Of a DNA stretch of 64,000 nt, positions 11,871 to 23,800 are shown in pieces. The stretch is from Chlamydomonas sphaeroides (taxonomy: Eukaryota > Chlorophyta > Chlorophyceae > Chlamydomonadales > Chlamydomonadaceae): assembly GCA_001662425.1 (NCBI GenBank), contig BDDC01000040.1, forward strand, positions 6,777 through 70,776. The letters run 5' to 3'. Below the pieces are notes generated by a model. It searched no databases, was not told the DNA's origin, and saw nothing but the letters and a program-made list of their open reading frames with translations. A program made the translations under genes and the position numbers. Each line of letters begins with the position of its first letter. Position 1 is the stretch's first letter.

Positions 11871-14800
11871 GGGCGTGCCGGCCGCGGCCATGAGCGCCGC
11901 CTCGCCGCCCTGCGGCCCCTCGTGGCCGCCGACGGCCTCGGTGGCCTCGGCGGCGGCCGAGTCAGGAGCTTTGGGCCCCGCGGCCCCGGCCTCGGCGGCG
12001 GCCACCAGGCGCGATACCTCGCGGCTGAGTGCGGCCTGCAGCTCCTGGGAGGGGGCGAAGGAAGACGGTGAGGCCGGCGAGGAGGACTCGCCCGCATCGG
12101 GCTGCGGCGGCTGAAGCAGCGCCGCGAGGTCGACCTGCCGGGATAGAGCGTGGGCCATGGAGGGCCGCAGGGCGTCAGACCAAGGGTCAGCGGAGGGCCG
12201 TGCCGACCAGCGACGTGCAAACAAAGGAGCCCGGTCTAGCTTCTAAGCACAAGGTTGGGAGCTTGGGACGCGACGGCCGCACGCCGCAACAAGTGCTCAT
12301 GCACCCGCTTGCTCACCCAGTCCGGAGCCGCGGGCTCCCCCGCGCCCCGCATCACACTGGGAAGGGCGCCGCCGGGGAGCCAGCCTCCGCCGGCACCGCC
12401 AGGCCCTGGCGGCGGCGACGGCCCCGCCACTCCCGGCGCCCAGCTGCCAGCCGCGTCCCTCCGTGGCCCCAGCACGAGCCGCCCCAGGCCGCTGCCGGGA
12501 GCCAGGCCCAGCCCCTTGCCGGGCTGTCCCTTGCCGCCAAGGTCGCCGCTGGCCCCGCGCCTGCCGGCGCTGGCGCCGCGGCCGGCGGCCTCCAGCTGCT
12601 GCCAGAACCGGTCGTCCTCCTTAAAGAAGCCCGGACCGGCCAGGTCCAGTCCGTAACGATCGAACTCGTTGGCGCCGGACCGGATGCCGCTGCGGTACGG
12701 GTCGTACGGCTGCCGTGGCTGCGGTGGCCAACGGCCGGGGCCGCCGCTGGCCGCGCCGTAGCCGGCCGCGCCCCAGCCCCAGCTGCCGCCGGCGGCACCA
12801 GGGAAGCGCTGCTCCGGAGGCACAAAGTACTTTCCGCCCCAGGTCCCGCCGGCGTACGACCCAGCTGAGGGGTCGGGCGCGCCAGGAGAGAGGCTGCCCA
12901 GTGACGGAGCTCCAGCGCCGCTGCCGGCTGCCTCGGCGCCGGCTACGTTGGTGAGCGGGTCACCCGCCGCCTGTAGGGGCCGCGGTCGGGGCACGGGCAC
13001 GGCAACGCGCATCACCCAGGCGTGCGAGCCAGGGCGTCCTCACGGACCGCAGTCCTCCCAGGCACATAGCAGCGCGCCCATTCCCGGGACAACCGCGGCT
13101 GGCCGGAAGCGCGCCACACCCACACCCACCGCCGCATCCGCATCCGCTGCGGGATCCTGCTCGGACTGCCGTTGTGGCGGGGGCGGGGGCGGCGGCTCCT
13201 GCGGCCGGGCGGCCGGCCACACCGCCCTGCGCACTAAGCCCCGGGCCATGAGGTCGTCCAGGTCGGCCGACGGCGGCCGCCCCACGGAGCCGCTGGCGGC
13301 CGCCGTGGCTGCTGCTGCTGCTGCTGCTGCCAGCGGGCTGCCGGGCGGTACGTACTGCGGCAGGCGGTGCGGCACAAGTGAGGGGGCGGGGAGGAGCCGT
13401 GCAGATGGGACATGAGGGTTTGTAAGGCTGGCAGGCGCCGCACAACGCAGGTAGCGCGGCACTCGTGCCGTATCGTATCGTGAGTCCATCGAAACTGCGA
13501 CCATTCAACTTAGTGAGCTCTATTGATCCCATTATCAACTACCGCAAGATGTGCGGGGGTGATGGTAGGGCGGCCCACCTGCCACGGCTCCGTGCCTTCG
13601 GGCAGAGGCCCCACGCCACGGCCCGCAGCCACCTCCTCCGCGCGAGCCTCGGTGCCGCCCTGCGAGCGGCGCATGAGGCGGCGGCAGCGGCGAGGGCTGA
13701 AACGAGGCTCAGCACCAGCAGCAGCACCAGGCTCAGCGCTCGTCGACAGCCGGCCTCAGCTCCGCTTCGTTGCTGGAGAGCGGCAGCGGCACGCGTGCCC
13801 CCCCGCTTGCGGACCGGTCCCAGCTGGTACCAGCCCCGCCTCACTGCGCCCGCCGCACCTGCTGCCACACCAACGCCAGCCGCAGCAGGAACTCGGACAG
13901 CTCGGTGTCGGGCGGGCCGCTGGGCGCCGTGAGCAGCCTGGCACGTGGGGGTGGGGGGCAGGCCAGGTGCGCCACCAGCAGGCCCGTCTCGTCTCAACCA
14001 GCAACAAGCCCGGATCCCAGGTCGGCGACGCCGGGGGCCGTGTGCCCCTGGATGGCCCCTGCGGTGCCACACCTGCTGCGCTTGTTAGCAGACCATCATA
14101 ACTTATAATTGGCCCTTTACTTCTTCATTATTGGCACCCCAATGCGCTACCTAATCTTACATCTGCCGCACCTGCTCAGCTCGTCGCACACGGCCGCCAG
14201 GTCCAGCGCCTCGTCCAGCAGCAGCCGGTAGGCGGCGCTGCCGGAGCCGGGCCCTGGGCCCCGCCGCTGCGCCATGAGGAAGGCGCCGCGCGGCTTGGGC
14301 TCGACGCGCACAGGCCCGACGCCGCGCCAGTCGTTGGGCGGCGGCAGTGACAGGGCCACCTGCGGCGAGGGGGAGCGGTGTGGGCCTCGGCGTTGGGCCG
14401 TGGGGCGGTGGGGCGGTGGGGCGGTGGGGCGGTGGGGCGGTGGGGCGGTGGGGCGGTGGGNNNNNNNNNNNNNNNNNNNNNNNNNNNNNNNNNNNNNNNN
14501 NNNNNNNNNNNNNNNNNNNNNNNNNNNNNNNNNNNNNNNNNNNNNNNNNNNNNNNNNNNNNNNNNNNNNNNNNNNNNNNNNNNNNNNNNNNNNNNNNNNN
14601 NNNNNNNNNNNNNNNNNNNNNNNNNNNNNNNNNNNNNNNNNNNNNNNNNNNNNNNNNNNNNNNNNNNNNNNNNNNNNNNNNNNNNNNNNNNNNNNNNNNN
14701 NNNNNNNNNNNNNNNNNNNNNNNNNNNNNNNNNNNNNNNNNNNNNNNNNNNNNNNNNNNNNNNNNNNNNNNNNNNNNNNNNNNNNNNNNNNNNNNNNNNN

Positions 14801-17800
14801 NNNNNNNNNNNNNNNNNNNNNCGTGGTCGTGGTCGTGGTCGCGGGGGCGGCCGCGGCACCGGTGTCCGCCCCACAACGACGTGTGCATCGGGGACCATGC
14901 TGCAACTGCGCGACCGTGCAACGGACCGCACACGCGCCCTGCTGCCCTGGATGCGTCTCAGTAGCCTGCAGGCAGCTCACCCACGGCCTGTCCCCACGGC
15001 CTGTCCCCACCAACCTCGCCGCAGTCCGTGCGGGCCGTACCAGCCGAACGCCTTCCCGGAACCAGGCAACTTGTACGCCTGCGGCCCCCCACACCCACCT
15101 GCAGCTCCCCAGCCTCCACGTCGTCCACTCGCAGACCCGCCAGCCGGGCCGGCACCTCGGCCGCCAGGCTCGCCTCGTACCGCTCCCGCCGGCAGGCCAG
15201 CAGGAAGCGCTGGCCGTACGGCACCAGCGCCGCCACCAGGCCGGACGCAGCGTCGCCTGCGTTGGGCAGCCATTAAGGTCCGAGGATAGATGGACGGTAC
15301 ATGCAGCCGGGGATGAAGGCCCGCGCGTGACATTCGTTGCGGCATTGTGGGGCTGCAGCGACCCAGCCGCAAGCCCCTGGCCTCCCGGCAGGCCCCCTCC
15401 CCTGGGCCGTGGCCAAGCTCCCGCCCAGCATGCTCACTCGGCCGCGCGCTGTCAAGCGCATCCAGCGTCACGCTCTCCTGCAGCTCCTCGGAAAGCCGCC
15501 GCGCGCCCAGCTCCACCAGCAGTGCCTCCAGCGCTGCGCTGCTGGGGTCGCCGGCCGGGCCCAGGAATGCGGGGTCCACGATGCTCACGCCTGCGGTCGA
15601 GCCGCCAATGCACATCACACCGCCTGAATGCGTCGGCAGCGCGGCAGCGCGGCAGCGCGGCAGCGCGGCAGCGAGGCAGCGAGGCAGCGAGGCAGCGAGG
15701 GCATGGGCGTAACGGCCGCACGGTCACATGACCGTATGTCCCGGCTAGCCCCTTTCCTCGGCTGGTGCTGATGAAGCGCTGAAGCTGCTGGATCAATCAG
15801 CTCAACAGGGCCACGCCAGGGTGGCGCAGCAGCAAGGGCGCCGAATTCGTCGTGCGGACCGCTCTCCATCCCGGCTAGTCCATGGCCCTGGCCTTGCAGC
15901 TGCGCTTGCGTACGTACCAGCTCCGTTAGCGGGGCACCGCTAGGGGCGCGCACCAGCACCGCCGCTTTCCCCAGCACGCTTACATGGCACACCGACAACG
16001 TCAGGGTGATATACTCAAGAACGTTTGCATCAGTAGGACAAGGCGATTCGCAGCCCCAGCATTGATTGGTGCCGCACCTGGCACGCCCTCCAGCCGGTGC
16101 GCGGCGGCTGGGTTGTCGCAGATAAGCGGCCCGCTGCTGGCGTTGACCCAGCCGCCGGCGGTGGTGGGGATGTGGGCGCCGTGCTTGAGTCGCTGCAGCG
16201 AGGTGTAGCCGGGGCTGCGGCGCGACGACTGGTCGCTCGCAAACACGAGCAGCAGCGCCCGGACCTGCACCGAGGGGTTAGGTTGGGGGCGGGCGCATGC
16301 GTGTGCAAAGGCTCCCAGGTGGCCAGCTGGCGGGCGGCGGCCGCAAGCGAAGGGAGGGAGGTGCGTGTGACGACGCCTATACCCGCTTGGCGGCCGACGC
16401 CGCTTCTCAACACATTGGCCGGTCTCGACATGGTCGTTCTCAGCTCCAGCCGTGCATTGGACAACGGCTTGGTAGAAGCGCAGCCCCGCTGTTCGCACCT
16501 GCTTGGCGACAGGCGCCGTCGGCGCGTCGTGCGTCTTGGCCAGGTGGCGCAGCACCTCGAGGCAGTGCAGCGGCGGAGGACAGGCCGCGATGAGCGGGCG
16601 GCGGCCGGCGGCGGCGGCGGCGGCCTCCTGCGCGGGCTCGTTGGCCTCCACGGCATTCCCCTCGGCCTTGGATCCCGAGTCCTCGGACTCATCTTCGTCT
16701 TCGCAGTCAAGGAAGAAATCCTCGTAGCTGAACATGATTGGGTGCTCCTCCTGGTCGTCGTGCGTCGTCTGGTCTTCGTCGTACGCCGTGCCATGCTGTC
16801 GTACGAGGTAGTCGTACGTGTCGCCTTCGTAGCCCAGCTCCTCGAACAGCGCGAGCGCCTGGCAGGCAGGTTTCGGTGGGGGCGATCCAACTCGCGGCGC
16901 GGTGCGCGTGTGCGTGCCGGTCTCCGCTCGTGCGCACACACACCACGCGCGCATGTGCGCTGTCGCCAGGGCCCTGCCGGCGGTCGTGCGCCAAGCGGCC
17001 GAGCGAGCGAGCGGGCGAGCGCCCACGGCGGCATGACACCGGGGACGTGGCCGCCACGGGCACACCCAGCCTGCCTCGGAGCAGCTGCACCAGCTCTGCC
17101 GCGCGGACTGCTGCGATGCGGCGCACCTTGGGCGGGTAGGTCGCCGCCAGCACGCGCTTGAGCGGCCCTCTGCCGAGCAGCGCCCCGCCGAACGCGTCGA
17201 GCACGCCCGAGGGGTCCCGCAGCGCCACCTGGTCCGCCCGGTAGAAGCGGCCCCCCACGCGCCCTGCTGCCGCCGGGGCATGGCTGCTGCCCTCGGCGGC
17301 AGCAGCATCAGGCCCCTCGGCGGCCGGGCGCTTGGGGTCTGGGGGCAGGGAAATTCAAGAGCGAGACTGAAGCAGCGCGTGTGTGGGACCCACACGAGCA
17401 CCCGCCCACACAGGCCGTCGAGTCAGGCAGGACACCCCAGCAGCCACCATCCTCCTGCCATGACCTTGCTCCCATCCACGCACGCTACTACCCCGGCGAT
17501 GGGAAGGCCTCCATTGCCACGACCCGAGCCCTCCGAGCTCCTACCCGGCAGCCAGATGAGCGGCTCGCGGTCGAAGGCCCGGGTCAGCACGGCCGTCAGC
17601 TCGGGGCCCTGCTGCTGCCGCGCCGCCTCCAGGTACGCATACACGGCCGCCATGCGGGACGGGTCCAGGGCCATGGCGCTGGCCGGAACCTGGCCCTCGG
17701 CCTCGCTGCCATCTTCGCCGGTGTCCTTGTCCTTGCCCTTGCGCTTGTATTTCTTACCCTTGCCCTTGCCCTTGTCCTTGCCCTTGCCCTTGCCCGGGTC

Positions 17801-20800
17801 AGGCTGGGCGCCCACGGCCTTGGCGGCCTCGGCGGCGGCAGCAGCCTGCGTGGCGGCTGACGAGAGGTGGCGCAGCGCGCGCAGCACGAGCTGCGGGCTG
17901 GGCTGGGTGGGGAGGCCCAGCGCGCGCAGCATGGCGGGGGTCTGGGGCACGCCGCCCTGGGGGGCCACATAGGGCAGCGGCGCATCGCCTGCGGTACAGC
18001 GGATGACTGTGATGAGCGGGGAAGGATGGCACCCGTAATCACTTAAGCAGTGGGCCCCACGGGTGACGGTGCGGCGGTGCGGTGAGGGCATTCCGTTGCT
18101 TGGTACCGGGAGTGGGACCAACGCAGCGGCCGCGGAGCCGCGCGCCTATTTGCTCACCGAAGAGCTCCAGGAGCTTGGGCAGCCGCGGCAGCAGCTCGGA
18201 GGCCGGCGCCATGCCGCCCTGGGAGCTGGGGAGCCAGCTGCGCGGGAGACACATGCGGGGGCGACAAGGCAGCGACTGTTGGCGGTCCAGAGCGCCGGGC
18301 TGCGGCATGCGGGACCCACGTATGGCTGCACACCTGGCTGCGGTACATGGGTGACCCAACACAGGCCAACACGCACCTCTGGCTCTGCAGCAGCAGCTGC
18401 ACGGAGCTGGGCAGCTGCACCGCGACGGGGCCGCCGCTGGCCAGCAGCGCGCCCTGCCGCCGCACCTCCGCCGCGACGTCACCACCGGCCTCACGCGCCG
18501 CCAGCTCCTGCAGCGCCTCGCGCTCCGGCACCACCCGAGCCGCCGCCTGAAGCGCGGCGCCGGCGGCGCCACCGCTGCTCCACGCCGTGTCGATCAGACG
18601 CAGCAGCGTGACAAAGCCCTCGCCGCTGTCGGCGGATGCCTCGGCCATTGCTGACGGCTCCCCTTCCGGCGTGTCGCCGCCACCGCCGCCGCTGCTGCTG
18701 CTGTTCGTCTGCTGGGCGGACTGCGCGGCCAGGAGGGTCTGCAGCAGGCTGCTCAGGGCCGGGCACTCGGTGTCATCGATTCGTATCACGTGGTCAGTGG
18801 GACAGGCGGGCAGCGCCGAGCCGGCAGCATCGCCGGCGCGTGCAGCCTGCAGCGACCAGGGCGATTCGCTCAGGGGCAGTGCCACGCAACCTGCGCTGCC
18901 ACAGGGTGTGGCCGAGGCGTCGCCGAGGGGCAGCGCGGCCCCCGGCGGGCAGAGGTAGACGGTGCGGGGCCGGAGGCGCAGGAAGGGCGTGGCGCCGAGC
19001 TCCCCCAGGAGCCAGGCCCAGGCCTGCGGCGGGGAAGGAAGGGGTCCGAGCAGATAGAGCGCAGTTCGTTTGGCAGTAAGTCAAGCACACCTGCGCCCTT
19101 GCCAAGCCCGCTGCGCCGGGTCTGGCTTGCAAGTAAGTCGGCGGGCGCCACAGATCCGGCATCCCACATTGCACACAGCACCGCCCGGCCCATCGCGCAC
19201 CTCCTTTGGTACCGCGGTGCAGCGCAGGTAAGCCCCCGACACCACCGCCGCGTGCCGGGCCGCCCACGTGGGGAAGGCCGCGGCCAGGTCCAGCCCACCC
19301 GGGCACAGCGCCGGAGGGAGGTACAGGTCCTGGCCCTCCGGCAGCGCGCCGCAGCGCACCATACCGCCGCCGCTGGTCAGCAGCGCCGCCCCGTCGCGCA
19401 GCTCTCGCAGCAGCCCGGCCGCCGTCGGGGCATTGCCGCGGCCGCGGAGGGACTGCGGCCCTGCGGCCGTCGGCGTCAGGAGGCCGGCAGCGAGCGGGAA
19501 CGCCAGCGCCGAGACCAGCGTGCCCTCCGGCAGCGCGCCGGATGCCGCCGCGTCGCTCCGCAGCAGCGGCAGCACCGCTATGTCGCACACGTCGGCGGCC
19601 TCGAGCGGCCGCACGCCCAGGCCCCGCAGGCCCGACAGCAGCAGCTCCCGCTGCTCGGGCCGCGGCAGAGAGGCCAGCAGCTGCGGGTGCAGCAAGTGCA
19701 GCCGTGGCCCGGAGGAGCCGGGCGCGTCTTGCAGTGGTTGCAGCAGCGGCTGCAGGTCTGCGGGTAGCCCCACTGCCGACAGGACCGCCGCCACGTCTGC
19801 CGCGGCGGCGTTGCCACCGCGAGCTGCCGCCTTGCCGCCGGCGCTAGGCTCTGCCGCCGGCTCCGGCAGGAGGAAGATGGCGGCGGCACCGCTCGCACCG
19901 CCGCCGGTGATGGCGCCGCTGGGGTACAGCCACCGCTCCTCGCCCAGCGCCGGCAGCAGGGGCAGGCGGCGGAGGGCCTCCCACACAGCCTCAGCCCCAA
20001 AGCTAGCCCGCCCGCGGCCCCGGCTGCTGGCTGGGTCGAGCCCAAGCTGGCTGAACAGGAGCAGCAGCAGGCGCGCCAGCGCGTCGATGCCAAGGCGCTC
20101 GGCGCCGGGCTCGGGCTGCGCAGCCGCCGGCCCCAGCAGCCGCTCCAGGACGGTCACCTGAGGAGCGGGGGCACGGTGGCAGCGAGCGGATCATAGTTTC
20201 CTGTCTTCCGCCCTTTCCCTTTTGTCTTACGCGTCATGGGACTTCACCCAGCCACCCGTACGTATCTCTTCCGCCTCCCGCTTTCCCCAGGTGCCTCACC
20301 ATGTCCCTCGCCGCAAACTCCTGCACGCCCAGCAGCCCGCGAAGCTCAGGGCTGTGACGCAGCGGCGCCACCTGGTCTGACACGAAGAACAGGCCCGCGC
20401 CGCGAATGGCGTCCTGGAGGAGGGCGGAGGTGGCAGTGACGACGCGTGCGGCTATGAGCTTCCGGCTCGCTGGCTTCGCCCTCCGCACTTCTAGTTCGCT
20501 AATCCTCGGCCCATCCCCCGTTACACAAGCAACGCTCGCCGCCCACCTGCATGCCTGGCACCTCCTCCAGCAGCTCCGCGACCCGGGGGTCAACGCACAC
20601 CCTCAGCTGGTGGCGGCCGGGCGACAGGCTCTGGCCGCAGGCGGTGGGCAGCTGCAGGCTGGAGCGCACCCGCTCCGCGATGCGGGGGACGAGCGGCGCA
20701 AAGATGTCCTGCGGTGGATGGCGGCGAGCAGAGGTGATGTTGTGAATGGGGCCAGGGGTGTGGGGGTGGTGGCACGCCAGTGTCCCTCGCAAGGCCCACC

Positions 20801-23800
20801 CACCTGCGCCTCTCCCGGCAGCGGCATGCAGCTGAGGAAGAAGTTGAGCCAGGCGTGGGGCGGCAGACGGCCGGCCCAGTGCGGGTCCGAGTCCAGGAGC
20901 TGGAGCGAGGCCAGCGCGCTGAGGGGTTGAACCAGGGGCAGGTCAGGCGTGAGCGTGCCTCGTAGATAGCGTGCTTAGGTGGGACGGCGGTATCGTGGCC
21001 GCGTGCTGGTCACGTTCTGTTCACCTGGCAAAGAGCTCCGGGATGCGCGAGACGAGCATCTGGTTGTAGGCGCTGCCACTGTCAACAGACTCCCTGAGGG
21101 CGGGAGGAGGCCAGTGTCGCATGCATACATGGGGCATGGGCCAAAGCCGCCATGACATACTGTGGTTGCACCTCCCCAGCTCCCCAACGCACCTGCTCGT
21201 TGTAACAATGAAGTCCGCGTTCGCCACGAACCGCAGCCCGTAGTCGCGAGTGGGCAGGTAGGCAAATACCTCCTGCCGCTCGGGGCGGAGCGCCTCGCGG
21301 CCCCAGCCGTCCCCCGGCGAGTCGCCGCCCGCCGCCGCCAGCGCCAGGGCGGCGGCGGCCTGCAGGTCAAAGGCCAGAGACACCTCGGTCTCGCCCAGTT
21401 CCGCCACCGACAGGTCACCCCTGCGGCAGGGGCAGACGCGACGTCGTCACTGGCTCCGTCCGACACCCTGGCTAGCCACCACGTTATACATCCCCTCAAC
21501 ATTGGCAACATCGTATCAGAACAGAAGCAGAGGAGGATGTCTGCGGCTGTGTCCTGTTCAGGCGCACGCACCTGTCGACGGTTGGCGCGAAGCTGTCCTT
21601 GACGATGAGCCACCTCGACTCGGCCTGCGCTCCCTCCGGCCCGCTCAGCAGCGCCACCTGGCCGCCGCCCATGTCCCTCCGCTCCACCTGCACGCTGCTG
21701 CCGCCGCCGGACCCCGTGGCGTCCGTGACGGCGATGCAGCGCAGCTTGCGGAGGAACAGCAGCAGCCGGGGGTCAACCTCTGACAAGGCTGCAGGGGTGG
21801 GGAGGGAACGACGTGAGGGCCCAATTAGGCTACGACTAGCAGAGCTGGTCAGGCCCTGGCCTCACGGCAGCGCCGCGCGACTCACGCTGGCGCAGGCTGG
21901 CGACCGCAGCGGCGGCGTCGCCCTCGGCGGCGGTCCTCAGCGGCAGCCGTATGAGCGTGCGGGCGGGCACGAGCCCCAGCTGGCTGGCCAGGTCGGCTCC
22001 GTCGTAGGGCGGCACCAGCGACGGCAGCACGATGCCCAGGTTGCCGTGGGCGGTGCGGGAGAAGGCAAAGTGGAAGCCGTTGGAGTGCACCTCGGGCGCG
22101 TCGGAGACCTGGCAGGGCAGGGCAGCAGCGGCAACTCGGCCCGGCGTGCGTCTCGCGTAGCCGGCTGCCGCGCCTGCTCCCTCGCTCCCCAGCCCGGCGC
22201 CCACCTTGAACACGGACTTGAAGCCGATGCCCTTTTTGCCGATGTAGCCCCGCTTCTTCTTCTTGCTGCAAGAAGCGAGAGGGGAGGGCGGGTGCAGCCG
22301 CATGCATGTGGGCTCGCTTGGCGACAGGAAGGACCACAGCACCAGGCCACCAACGAAGTGCGGGGCCCCTGCCACACAGCTCACGTGCTCGAGTTGACGT
22401 CGCTGAGAGCGCGCACGTCTCGCTCCTACGAGAGGGCGGGTGGAGGGTAGCCGCAGCGCAAGGAAGGCACGGCGAACAGTAGGGGAGCCTGCGGATCTGG
22501 TCGGAGGCGCCGACCCCCGGGCGCAAACCGGTCAACCTGGACCACTACGAGGTATGGAGCTGGAGTCACTGAATGGCGGACCTCAACCGCTCCAACAGCA
22601 GCTCCCATCCCCACCGTGAAGCCCTGCTCATTGTTGAGCACGACCAGGGCGCTGGGCGTGAGCACAAACTCCAGGCACGGCAGCACGCTGTCGTCGTAGG
22701 CATTGTCCTCTGGGGCGGAGGGGCAGCGGCAGGTCGGGGCACTTTCAGACGACAGGTCATGGCTCGGTGGCAGGCGGGTTAGTCGGCGTCGTACATACTT
22801 GCGGCACCTGCGGGCCCCTGCGGTTCAGGAGCTGGGGTGCTTAGAGGACGCGGACAAACAGGTCGGGCCGCAGAGGCGAGTGCGCGTGTCACCATTGTCG
22901 CCCGCCTCTTGCCTTCGCTGCGAGGGCCTGTACCGTACTCTGCCGCACGGCACCCACCCGCCGCGGCCACGCACCCGCGTTTTGCAGCAGCTCCATCACG
23001 AAGTGGAGGTCCTTGCTGTACAGCTGCTCCGACAGCTGCGGGGATGGTGGCAGGGCCGGGACCAGGGGCCGGGGACGGAGAGTGATGATGCGTTGACTCC
23101 TAGCAACCGACCAGCTTCAGGGTTCTGAGTCTGCCCTCTACCCCAGCTAGCTAGCTACAACCCGCAGCCTGCGCCCCGCCCTGACCTGCACCACTGCGTT
23201 GCCGACCCGCTCTGCGTTGCAGCGGATGGTGTCGAGCGCGTCGAGGTCCGTGAACTCCTTGTCCACCCCGTACGTCTGTACGGAAAGGGCGGTTGGGTAC
23301 GGAAGCGAAGGTCAGCTGACCGGCCGAGCGAGCGCACTGCTGTTATCAAGTAGCCATCGCGGCAGCACGCTCATCGTGTGCGCGTGCGTCAGGCAATGCT
23401 GCACCGCACACACAGCTGGCTTGTGGCTGAGGTGGAGCACGAGGTCACCGCAAGCTCCCAGCAGGTGCCACAGCCCCACAGCCCCACAGCCTGCCGCATT
23501 CGCGCCGCGTCGCTCACGTGCCGAATGCGCTCCACCACCAGGGCCGCCGCCTCGCGCACATCCCTTTCTGCTCTGGCGCTGAGCGGCTTGGCAACTGTGG
23601 CGGTGGTCCGGCGCTTTGCCGGCACAGCATCGGACAGCGCCTCCTTGGCGGCAGCGGGCGCAGCGACGGTCGCATCGACCGGCGCCGATGTAGGGACCAG
23701 CACCTCTGCCGCTGCCGACGGCTGCGGGCTCGCATGGGCCGCGGCCGCGGGCATCGCGCCGACGGCAAGGGGCGGAGCTGTGGATACCGGCGGCGCCTGG

